Assembly: GCA_026993785.1 (NCBI GenBank)
Contig: JALWRZ010000010.1
Coordinates: 337,199 to 401,198 of the forward strand
Length of the DNA stretch: 64,000 bases
Source: DHVE2 group archaeon
GTDB taxonomy: Archaea > Thermoplasmatota > Thermoplasmata > Thermoplasmatales > Aciduliprofundaceae
Direction of reading: 5' to 3'
Shown here: piece after piece, positions 8,298 to 15,122 of the stretch
Numbering within the stretch: position 1 is the stretch's first letter
Layout of the letters: every line of letters begins with the position of its first letter
The notes under the pieces: generated by a model
Databases searched by the model: none
Seen by the model: only the letters and a program-made list of their open reading frames with translations
Told to the model about the DNA's origin: nothing
Translations under genes and position numbers: made by a program

Positions 8298-8434
8298 AGA
8301 TGGGCATCCTGGGCCCCCGGCGGAGGGCGATGCGTCATCGCACAATGATGCTTGGGCCAGAAGATGCCCTATAATCCCCCGACAACGGGTCAGGCACCTT
8401 GATTAATGAAAGGTGCTGTTACTGTCGGGGGATA
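8298..8434 (+). ncRNA. candidate structured RNA with two hairpins (H/ACA-like)
   Basis: A GC-rich island between AT-rich flanks. Hairpin 1: GGGCATC (8302-8308) pairs with GATGCCC (8363-8369), enclosing GCGATG-CGT-CATCGC (8327-8341). Hairpin 2: an 11-base stem 8374-8384/8423-8433, then a bulge pocket (ACGGGT against TTAC), then GCACCTT/AAGGTGC closed by a TGATTAATGA loop resembling an archaeal K-loop. ATAA-type trinucleotides follow each stem, as ANA boxes do in H/ACA RNAs. A TATA-like TTTATCTTTTATC lies about 20-30 bases upstream. Class and strand are inference; it also abuts the trkH stop. Confidence 0.42.
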
Positions 8435-8436
8435 AT

Positions 8437-9840
8437 TTATTTTCTCCTCATATCTGCCAGGAGAATCAGTATGGGAAAGATTTCAAGCCTACCGAACCAC
8501 ATTTCCAAGATAAGGGTTATCTTCTCAGCTAGAGGCATCAACGCGTTAGTTATCCCCACGCTTAGTCCCACATTTCCCTCCGCGCTTGCCACCTCGAAAA
8601 GGGAATCGGCCAGGGAATTGCCATAGAGCATAAGGACAAAGGCGCCGAGAAGAAGCAGGATTATGTAGGTGGTGGTGTAAATTGCCACGTCCCTTACCTC
8701 TGAGACATCGAACACCTTCTTCCCTATTTTAAAGGGTATAATGGCGGTGGGGGGAGCGAGTCTCTTTTTTATGTACCAGAATATGCCATAGAAGAGAACA
8801 ACCACGCGTATTAGCTTTAATGCGGAGGATGTTGAGCCGTAAGCACCTCCAAAGACCATAGCTATGGTTAAAATTGTCTTATCGAAATCCGGCAGTGTTG
8901 AGAGATTTGCAAGACTAAATCCTGTGCCCGTGAGGGCTGAAATGAAATGGAAATTGGATTGCAGCAGGGATTGCATGGGCGAAAGACCCAGCCATAGTTG
9001 GTGCACGAAAAGTATGCCTCCGAAAACAAGGATTAGGAAAAGCATGGCAAAGACCTCAACGGAGAAAAACTCTCTCACCCTTCCCTTGAAGAGATTTATA
9101 TGGGATACGAAGGATATGCCACCCATAATCATTGCAAATATAACCGCCACGGCCACGTAGGGAGAATATGCCGCTATACTATTGTTGGTCACTGCGAATC
9201 CTCCAGTGGCTAGGGCTGTCATCGCCACGTTTATTGAATCAAAAATAGGGGCACCAAGCAGATAGAAGATCATGGCAAAGAAGAAGGTGTAAAAGACGTA
9301 AATGCCCCATATCTTTCTCACGGTGCCTATAATGGTCGGCTCCGTTTTATCGCTTCTTCCCTCCGCAAAATAGAGAGTCTGGACAACTCTGCTGGTTCTG
9401 TACATTACGGAGAGGAAGAGAACGATCACGCCCACGCCACCTATCCACTCTGTGAGAGATCGCCAGAGAAGTATGCTTCTGGGCAGGGATTCAACATCGC
9501 TGAACATGGTTAATCCCGTAGCTGTAAATCCTGACATACTCTCAAACCAGGCATTTATGGGATTGAGATATCCCGCCAAAAAATAGGGTATGCCTCCAAA
9601 TATGGACATGATAAGCCATCCAATGGCAGCGATTTTGAAAGATTCCCGTAGCGTTAATTTCTCGGGAATCTTGACCTTCATGAAAGGAACCCAAAGAAAG
9701 ATAATCCATATGGCCGGGAACAAAAATGCGAGAACAAGCATGGGGTTTCTATCTACTATAAGGGCATAAATGGCGTTAATTATCATAAACACGGAGATAT
9801 AGGTGAGAAGCTTCAAAACAAAATACCATGTTTTGCTCAT
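8437..9840 (-). CDS. trkH: Trk potassium uptake protein TrkH
   Basis: Polytopic membrane subunit that conducts potassium inward. The 467 residues show the four-fold pore pattern of the Trk/Ktr/HKT family: SMSGFTATGLTMF, ALATGGFAVTNNS, ALTGTGFSLANL and SAEGNVGLSVGI, each a selectivity-filter loop with its central Gly. About ten hydrophobic helices are visible, with SSALKLIR before the fourth repeat. It starts six bases after the stop of trkA, so the gating and pore subunits form one operon transcribed trkA to trkH. Confidence 0.95.
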   Translation of the reverse strand: MSKTWYFVLKLLTYISVFMIINAIYALIVDRNPMLVLAFLFPAIWIIFLWVPFMKVKIPEKLTLRESFKIAAIGWLIMSIFGGIPYFLAGYLNPINAWFESMSGFTATGLTMFSDVESLPRSILLWRSLTEWIGGVGVIVLFLSVMYRTSRVVQTLYFAEGRSDKTEPTIIGTVRKIWGIYVFYTFFFAMIFYLLGAPIFDSINVAMTALATGGFAVTNNSIAAYSPYVAVAVIFAMIMGGISFVSHINLFKGRVREFFSVEVFAMLFLILVFGGILFVHQLWLGLSPMQSLLQSNFHFISALTGTGFSLANLSTLPDFDKTILTIAMVFGGAYGSTSSALKLIRVVVLFYGIFWYIKKRLAPPTAIIPFKIGKKVFDVSEVRDVAIYTTTYIILLLLGAFVLMLYGNSLADSLFEVASAEGNVGLSVGITNALMPLAEKITLILEMWFGRLEIFPILILLADMRRK

Positions 9841-9846
9841 GGCGGC

Positions 9847-10494
9847 TTACCCCAGTATTAGCTCCCGAACCTTCTGTTCCACGCCCTTCTTGGACACTAT
9901 GGCTATCTCATCTCCCGGAAGAAGAACCTCCTCTCCTCGAGGCACGATGATCTGACCCTTTCGGAGAATTGTCGCTATTATGCTGCCCCAGGGCATGTGT
10001 ATCTCGCTAAGCTTCCTGTTCACCACGGGCGACCTTTCTGTGATTCGTGCATAAATCATCTCCACATCCCCGCTGAAGGTAAGAACCGCGGTGAATCCCT
10101 TAATACCTGCGTAAATTGCCTTGGCAGCAGCTTCTGTGGTGCTTATCACAACATCCACACCGAGCTTCTCGTAGAGCACCTTGTTGCTGGGATTTGTGGT
10201 CCTCGCTATCACTTTCTTCACGTGATATGTACTTTTGGCGAGCTGGCAGGCCACAAAATTGATCTGGTCGTTGCCTGTGCACGCTACGAGAACATCCGCC
10301 TTGTGTATTCCCGCATCCTCAAGGTAGTTTGCCTCGCTTCCATCCCCCTTTATAACCAGGATATCGTAATTCTCCGCCATGTGCCTGGCCTTCTCGGGGT
10401 CCTTCTCTATCAGGGCTATATCATGCCCCTCATTAACAAGCATGCTGATAAGGTATTCCCCTATTCTCCCACCGCCGATGACGATGATGTACAT
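9847..10494 (-). CDS. trkA: Trk potassium uptake regulatory subunit TrkA
   Basis: Cytosolic gating ring subunit of the Trk channel. Residues 1-130 are an RCK_N Rossmann domain starting MYIIVIGGGRIGEYL, with the GxGxxG nucleotide motif, an acidic residue at the end of the second strand (IEKDPEKA) and GDGSEANYLEDAGI. Residues ~145-215 are RCK_C (PVVNRKLSEIHMPWGSIIATILR...LLPGDEIAIV). At 215 residues it is the single-RCK form. It leads the trkA-trkH operon. Confidence 0.95.
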   Translation of the reverse strand: MYIIVIGGGRIGEYLISMLVNEGHDIALIEKDPEKARHMAENYDILVIKGDGSEANYLEDAGIHKADVLVACTGNDQINFVACQLAKSTYHVKKVIARTTNPSNKVLYEKLGVDVVISTTEAAAKAIYAGIKGFTAVLTFSGDVEMIYARITERSPVVNRKLSEIHMPWGSIIATILRKGQIIVPRGEEVLLPGDEIAIVSKKGVEQKVRELILG

Positions 10495-10624
10495 AGAGGG
10501 TTATCTTGATTATGAATTTAAAAGTTTTCGAAGATTTCCGTGCCCCCAATGGTTGCTAATCAAAAGCGCTTAACACCGCGATATCTCTGTGGGCAGAAAA
10601 TTAGAAATAGAGAATTACGAATTT

Positions 10625-12610
10625 ATGTTTTATATGCCTTGGATAAGGAAAACCACTTTGATTTTGATCGTAATTTTTATCATCGCTTCAATCTACATCC
10701 TCTCATTTCCATATCCCTGGGGCAAGGGAGCGGAGAATCCACATATTCCCGGTGGCTCATCTCATTATGCTCCCTGGCAGAGAAAGATATGGAGTGGCGG
10801 AACCATTCCCGACGAGAATGCCTATTTTCAGTGGGCATGGATTTATTATACTACCGGGAGAAATTACATCCCTCTGGAGGATATAGGTCCTGACAAAATC
10901 CAGCACTTCAGTTTCTTTATCGGCAACTCGTCCCAGGATTCATATTTTATGAGGGTTACAATTTCGCAAATTGGCGGAAAATGGGAATCAAGATTTCGAG
11001 ATGTAACAGTGAGTGTTTATAACGGCCTCAATAAAGGCGTTCCCCAAGTAGCTGTAGATTTGATGGATAAAAGAACAGGTGAGGTGTGGCATGGAATCAC
11101 TAACGGGAATGGAGAAATGACCCTGAGGTTACCTCCTGGATTTTATCGAGCCACGGCACATATTGGAAATGTGGACCTTGTTTTTGATTTTGCGACGAAT
11201 TTTGCAAACCTGGATTATCCCATTATGGCCTATGCTACGCTCCAGAGTTTATCCATCCTTGCCACGATTAAAATCCATGTGGACCACTATATAAACGGAA
11301 ATCTTTCAGGTGTGGAGATACATTTTGGAAAGGATCCCTCGCCCCTTGGCTACACGAACAAAGATGGAAATTTCTATTTGGAAGTGCAACCAGGGAGAAT
11401 GTATGGGATAACCGCCATAAAAAGAACCTATCATATAGCACCGCCCATAGGCTCTGTGGTTGTCTATGTGAACGGTGAGTATGCTCTGGCCAATCGCTGG
11501 GCACCCGGATACTCCTATCTTATGATCCCCTTCTGGCTTGCGGGACTGATAAATTTTATTCCCATATTCACCTTTTTCATAGGCTCCGTGGCCACATATC
11601 TTCTAGCGAGAAGATTGTACGGGGATCTCGTAGCATTCTATTCTTCGCTTCTCTTTATGCTCACTGGCTTGGGTTTAATGATGCTCTTCTCCCGAGGTAT
11701 GGCAGATTATGCCACCATGGCATTTTCCACCCTGGGCATCATGCTGGCTGTGGAGTCCATACAAAAGAGAAGGTGGGAGAAGATAGAGAATCCGCTCCTG
11801 GCATTGACAGGCGGGCTATCTCTCGGTTTTGCAGTGATTATAAGATATTCCACGGTCACCGTGGCCCTCGCACCTATAATATATCTTGCTGCGAGAATGA
11901 TAACCAAAAGAGAGACGCTTAAGAAAGAAATACTCTCATTTTCCACATTTATCCTTGGGCTTGCCATAATGGGCATAATTCTTGCATCCTACAATAGCGC
12001 ACTCTTTGGCGGCCCCCTGAACAGCGGATATCAGATGAGCCACAGAATCGAGTTTATCAATGGCAATGCTACCATTGAAACCCCAACTACCAACATGTTT
12101 GAAAAATATTTTCATCCTTCATGGGAGGCTCTAAACAATATATTTAAGCGCATTCTACCCCAGCTTTTCCTTCTTCTTCCTACATTATTCATAGCTCCAC
12201 TTGGATTTTTCTTAGATTATCGAAGAAGCAGAACCTGGCTCATGCTGCTCTGGGGAATACCTACGCTTCTGATTTACATGCAGCTTCCCTGGGTTGGACA
12301 TGTGCCCTACGAGGATATGCGCTATTTCTTACCCCTGCTTCCACCCACCGCCATACTCTCGGGAGTCTCGCTGAAATTCGTGAAAGACAGAGATTATGAG
12401 AAGCTAATTTTCTTCGCTCTCTTTGCCGCCCTGGGCTTCGTTGCGTCATTCTTCGCCATAAACTGGCAGCTGCATAGAAGGGAAAGCAGCGGGCTACTAT
12501 GGAAAAATCCACCCATTTACGCGTTTATCATTGCCCTCGCCGTGTATTTCATCATCTACTGGCTCGTAATTTCAACGTGGATGAGGAAGAAAGAGAGCCT
12601 TTTGTCTTAA
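10625..12610 (+). CDS. GT-C fold membrane glycosyltransferase-like protein with inserted Ig-like domains
   Basis: About 661 residues from ATG 10625; the track's GTG at 10589 is possible but an AAAATTAGAAAT box fits a leaderless start here. One N-terminal membrane helix is followed by a DE pair in PDENAYFQWAW, where GT-C enzymes (PMT/ArnT type) keep their catalytic acid. Two beta-sandwich carboxypeptidase-regulatory-like domains follow (GVPQVAVDLMDKRTGEVWHGITNGNGEMTLRLPPGFY; LSGVEIHFG...TNKDGNFYLEVQPG). About nine more membrane helices end the protein. It probably transfers a sugar from a lipid carrier outside the cell; activity and substrate are inference. Confidence 0.65.
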   Translation: MFYMPWIRKTTLILIVIFIIASIYILSFPYPWGKGAENPHIPGGSSHYAPWQRKIWSGGTIPDENAYFQWAWIYYTTGRNYIPLEDIGPDKIQHFSFFIGNSSQDSYFMRVTISQIGGKWESRFRDVTVSVYNGLNKGVPQVAVDLMDKRTGEVWHGITNGNGEMTLRLPPGFYRATAHIGNVDLVFDFATNFANLDYPIMAYATLQSLSILATIKIHVDHYINGNLSGVEIHFGKDPSPLGYTNKDGNFYLEVQPGRMYGITAIKRTYHIAPPIGSVVVYVNGEYALANRWAPGYSYLMIPFWLAGLINFIPIFTFFIGSVATYLLARRLYGDLVAFYSSLLFMLTGLGLMMLFSRGMADYATMAFSTLGIMLAVESIQKRRWEKIENPLLALTGGLSLGFAVIIRYSTVTVALAPIIYLAARMITKRETLKKEILSFSTFILGLAIMGIILASYNSALFGGPLNSGYQMSHRIEFINGNATIETPTTNMFEKYFHPSWEALNNIFKRILPQLFLLLPTLFIAPLGFFLDYRRSRTWLMLLWGIPTLLIYMQLPWVGHVPYEDMRYFLPLLPPTAILSGVSLKFVKDRDYEKLIFFALFAALGFVASFFAINWQLHRRESSGLLWKNPPIYAFIIALAVYFIIYWLVISTWMRKKESLLS

Positions 12611-12810
12611 TACTCCTCCTGAATTTGAGACTTCTTCCGATCAAAAATCTGTCACTCTCGGTTTTCTCAACTTTCTCGAGTTTCTCAAAAAAAGTACCGT
12701 TGAGAAAGCATGAAAAAATCATGCAACTTGACCGTACCTCCTGCCATGATTCGACGCTTCACCTTGAGAGACATCATGCCCCATGAATCCTTGATCATCA
12801 CGACCATGTG

Positions 12811-12917
12811 ACCCTTTATAACCCCGTTTAACCCCTCTTAATACCCCTTAATCGCCCTTATTAGACTCCTCATATGCCCCCTATATAATGCCCCTATATG
12901 ACCACCGTGACCCCTAT
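12811..12917. repeat. periodic C4-TTAAT block; complementary strand can form G-quadruplex
   Basis: Runs of 3-5 C recur about every 10-13 bases, separated by TTAA/TATA steps (ACCCCGTTTA ACCCCTCTTA). The minus strand therefore carries GGGG-loop-GGGG-loop-GGGG-loop-GGG with loops of 6-8, a quadruplex-capable pattern. Role unknown. Confidence 0.5.
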
Positions 12918-12935
12918 TTTCTCAACATCATATGT

Positions 12936-13093
12936 GTTGAGAATGTTGAGAAAAATGCACGTAGAAGTAGTTCTATACTTCTTTACAACGCAATTTTTGA
13001 GAAAGTTGAGAAATGTTGAGAATGTTGAGAAAAATACAAGCAGAAGCAGTTCTACACTATTTTACAACGCAATTGTTGAGAAATGTTGAGAAA
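12936..13093. repeat. two tandem 79-base direct repeats
   Basis: Copy one starts at 12936 and copy two at 13015; both run GTTGAGAATGTTGAGAAAAAT, then GAAG-AGTTCTA, then TTACAACGCAATT. A degenerate third copy (AGTAGAAGTAGTTTGGCACTC) lies near 13159. They differ at roughly one base in seven, so the duplication is not recent. Confidence 0.7.
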
Positions 13094-13315
13094 GTTGAGA
13101 AAATTCGAGAAAACATTAAGAAGATTGTAAAATTTGTAAAGAACTCAAAAAATTGTTAGTAGAAGTAGTTTGGCACTCGCAAAATCACTTACAAAATTCT
13201 CAATTTTGAGAACATGACACTTCAGAACTCCGAAAAATAAAGGATCTTGATGATGTGGCATGCCATGCTTTCGCAAGGCATGGTATTGGACTTTATCATT
13301 ATCTTTTCGTAACAT

Positions 13316-13379
13316 AGTTCCGAAATCTTTAAATAAGGAGTTCCGTATAGAAACAACTAGGGCGCAGGCCCAGGAGGAC
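13316..13379 (+). promoter_or_regulatory. promoter and ribosome site of the first pilin gene
   Basis: TTTAAATA (13328-13335) preceded by a purine-rich BRE is flanked by two copies of AGTTCCG (13316-13322 and 13339-13345, 23 bases apart), a possible operator pair around the TATA box. A leader of some 25-30 bases ends in CAGGAGGACTGAAC before the ATG, one of the strongest ribosome sites in the window, fitting high expression. Confidence 0.6.
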
Positions 13380-13384
13380 TGAAC

Positions 13385-13870
13385 ATGAAGAAGATATATA
13401 AGAAGGAAGAGGGCGTAAGCCCGGTTATAGCGACTATCCTGATGGTCGCCATAACAGTGGTTCTAGCGGCAACAGTGTATGTCATGGTCGCGGGCATCGG
13501 TACCGGCGGCACCAACAAACTAGTGGCAAATCTTACTTATGATCAAGTGAAATCCGATCCCAAGAATGGGGATGTGTATATAAATGTAGCAATGAGTAAT
13601 CCATCTAGCGCAGACTGGGGTAAAGTTACGATTGTAGTAACACTAAGTGACGGGACTACAGGGAAAGTGACATTAAGCAGCAATAGTGGAAGTATCACTC
13701 TTGGAAGTTCTACAGCCACAGTCACTGTGATGGATCTGGATGGTAGCACCTCACTTTCTGATGGAGATGTTCTCCATATTAGTGGGAGCGGCATAGATTT
13801 CAGTGGTGCAACAATATCTCTCAGTATTAGTGGCTATTCAGGTAGTTCATCAGTAACCGTTCCATCCTAA
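13385..13870 (+). CDS. archaeal type IV pilin-like protein
   Basis: 161 residues. The start KKEEG-VSPVIATILMVAITVVLAATVYVMV is a class III signal: prepilin peptidase cleaves after the Gly and the hydrophobic helix becomes the pilus core. The mature part is a small Ser/Thr/Gly-rich beta domain (GKVTLSSNSGSITLGSSTATVTVMDLDG), typical of surface-exposed adhesion pilins in the DUF1628-type archaeal pilin group. It has its own strong promoter and a T-rich tract after the stop. It could also belong to an archaellum, but no fla genes are nearby. Confidence 0.85.
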   Translation: MKKIYKKEEGVSPVIATILMVAITVVLAATVYVMVAGIGTGGTNKLVANLTYDQVKSDPKNGDVYINVAMSNPSSADWGKVTIVVTLSDGTTGKVTLSSNSGSITLGSSTATVTVMDLDGSTSLSDGDVLHISGSGIDFSGATISLSISGYSGSSSVTVPS

Positions 13871-13876
13871 GCCCAC

Positions 13877-13903
13877 TTTTTCTTTATTTTCATTTATTTT
13901 TTG
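13877..13903 (+). terminator. T-rich terminator between the two pilin genes
   Basis: CTTTTTCTTTATTTTCATTTATTTTTT directly follows the first pilin stop; archaeal polymerase stops at such T tracts. Read-through into the second pilin is still possible. Confidence 0.45.
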
Positions 13904-13924
13904 GATTTGGAGGTGGTTTCTGTT

Positions 13925-14443
13925 ATGAGAAAGGAAGAGGGGATAAACCCTGTGATTGCCACGGTGCTTATGATTGCCGTGACCATAGTTCTGGCAAGTG
14001 TGTTATATGTCACCGTGATTCAGAATCTGCTTGTACCTCCATATGCCGCGGATAAACTTGTAGCTACACTTACAGAAGACCCGCAGTATTCATATTCCAG
14101 GAGCGTAAATTTCACAATCACCATGACCAGTCCGGAAAAAACATTTAAGGACAAAATAACGATTACCATAGTGAAAGGCGATGTTATTGCAGCTTTGAGA
14201 TACTCTTCCTCGCAAGATATATGGACAAATTTCACCGCCGGTGGAAAATGGCATTATGAAGCGCGCCTCATCGATTTGGATGCGGATGGGAATTTTAGCG
14301 ACGGAGATAGGCTTTGGGTATACGTGGTGGATGATAATCCAAATGATGGCGTGGTTCCCCCCGCATTTCACACAGGTGACAGGGTTCTATTCAGCATAAT
14401 GGATTACCACGGCGTCTCCGCGGGCGGAGTTATAAAGATGTGA
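13925..14443 (+). CDS. second archaeal type IV pilin-like protein
   Basis: 172 residues from ATG 13925, which is preceded by GGAGGTG (13909-13915); the TTG at 13901 in the track would lie before that site and is rejected. MRKEEG-INPVIATVLMIAVTIVLASVLYVTV is again a class III signal with cleavage after Gly. The mature domain differs from the first pilin: more charged, with DLDADGNFSDGDRLWVYVVDDNPNDG, a DxDxDG-like calcium-binding candidate. Lying 54 bases after pilin 1, it is probably a minor subunit or tip partner. Confidence 0.82.
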   Translation: MRKEEGINPVIATVLMIAVTIVLASVLYVTVIQNLLVPPYAADKLVATLTEDPQYSYSRSVNFTITMTSPEKTFKDKITITIVKGDVIAALRYSSSQDIWTNFTAGGKWHYEARLIDLDADGNFSDGDRLWVYVVDDNPNDGVVPPAFHTGDRVLFSIMDYHGVSAGGVIKM

Positions 14444-14464
14444 GCCTACCGGTTTTGAGAGGCT
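14444..14464 (+). terminator. AGCCT/AGGCT hairpin after pilin 2
   Basis: A short hairpin (AGCCT...AGGCT) with an internal TTTT starts right at the pilin 2 stop. A larger nested relative ends the facing small gene at 14771-14821, suggesting paired transcript ends. Confidence 0.35.
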
Positions 14465-14576
14465 TGAGGATTGCGAGAAATCGGGAAGAGGCGCGAAATC
14501 GCCGAAAAATTCAGTTTTCATCTGTCCCATCTTAGGATGAATTTGGGCAGAGGCTTGATTTTTGTTTCCCATTCTT

Positions 14577-14620
14577 AATGCACAAAAAAATTCAATATTT
14601 GTGCATTACAATGCACAAAT
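14577..14620. repeat. three ATTTGTGCATT half-sites, two as a perfect palindrome
   Basis: ATTTGTGCATT (14597-14607) and AATGCACAAAT (14610-14620) are perfect 11-base arms separated by AC; a third half-site AATGCACAAA lies at 14577-14586. It looks like an operator, yet it sits between the 3' ends of two convergent genes. Confidence 0.65.
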
Positions 14621-14628
14621 GCAAATCT

Positions 14629-14694
14629 TCGCGAAGAATATCGTAAAGTTAACGTAAAGGGGAAAACTTAACGATTCGTAAAGCTATCGTAAAG
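14629..14694. repeat. CTTCGCGAAG palindrome and four CGTAAAG repeats
   Basis: CGTAAAG recurs at 14642, 14653, 14677 and 14688, three of them as TCGTAAAG, after a perfect CTTCGCGAAG palindrome. Direct short repeats of this density resemble iterons or replication/partition sites. The rest of 14444-14820 has no gene. Confidence 0.6.
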
Positions 14695-14770
14695 TGAATA
14701 ACTGGAAAATCAACAGCATGGTAATGGTACCAGTACCTGGTAATGGGGGCATTACTAATAAAGATTTGTG

Positions 14771-14821
14771 AGCCTGTGGCCCGGGAAATCAAAAAAATGA
14801 GATTTCCCGACTTTTGAGGCT
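14771..14821 (-). terminator. nested hairpin at the end of the small minus-strand gene
   Basis: GGGAAATC (14783-14790) pairs with GATTTCCC (14801-14808), enclosed by AGCCT/AGGCT. On the minus strand the loop holds a TTTTTTT run (complement of AAAAAAA), so it could end transcription of the gene that stops at 14821. Confidence 0.4.
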
Positions 14822-15042
14822 TAGGGTTTCTCTATTTCTATAAACTCCCGGTTGCTATCCACAAGGAAATACTTCTCGTCGTCCTTGCTCTTAACAACAA
14901 AGGAGCCATTTTCACGACTTTCCACATGCTCAAATCCATGCTTCTTCACAGTATCCATGAACTTCTGTGAATCCCTGGATACTGTTATCTTATCCGAAGA
15001 GATCTCTCTGAGCATCTCACTGAGTCTATCTTTGCTTTCCAA
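14821..15042 (-). CDS. small charged protein of unknown function
   Basis: 73 residues. GGAGGTGA ends five bases before the TTG at 15042, so this TTG is preferred to the one at 15057 in the track, which overlaps that site. A GTTTTAAATAG box lies a further ~30 bases up. The protein is highly charged: an N-terminal helix (SKDRLSEMLREISSDK) then alternating strands (GSFVVKSKDDEKYFLVDSNREFIEIEK). It is probably a small cytosolic alpha/beta protein. No family recognised. Confidence 0.6.
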   Translation of the reverse strand: MESKDRLSEMLREISSDKITVSRDSQKFMDTVKKHGFEHVESRENGSFVVKSKDDEKYFLVDSNREFIEIEKP

Positions 15043-15122
15043 TTTTCTCACCTCCAAATATACTTCACAGCCATACTATTTAAAACTCTGGGAAGATTTC
15101 AGAAAAAGAAAGAAAAAGAGAA

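Larger units (their letters stand above)
12664..13210. repeat. dispersed TTGAGAA / TTCTCAA motif cluster
   Basis: The heptamer TTGAGAA or its complement recurs more than ten times. It forms an inverted pair TTCTCAAC-N9-GTTGAGAA (12919-12943) and is the end of each 79-base tandem unit. Orientation flips from mostly TTCTCAA on the left to mostly TTGAGAA on the right. This looks like a multi-copy protein-binding site or iteron array. Confidence 0.6.
12611..13315. other. about 700-base non-coding, repeat-rich stretch before the pilin genes
   Basis: No credible gene is seen here; the 63-codon frame at 12898 is a by-product of tandem repeats. The stretch holds many TTCTCAAC/GTTGAGAA motifs, a C-cluster block (12811-12917), a 79-base tandem repeat (12936-13093) and a CCATGC/GCATGG hairpin (13264-13282). 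Such a long gene-free region is exceptional in this compact window. Confidence 0.7.

Noticed and set aside
8176-8406. 76-codon ORF over the RNA candidate
   Set aside because: Different frame from the surface-anchor remnant, crosses both hairpins and has no ribosome site or family match.
12898-13089. 63-codon ORF
   Set aside because: Made of the 79-base tandem repeat read twice; no ribosome site.
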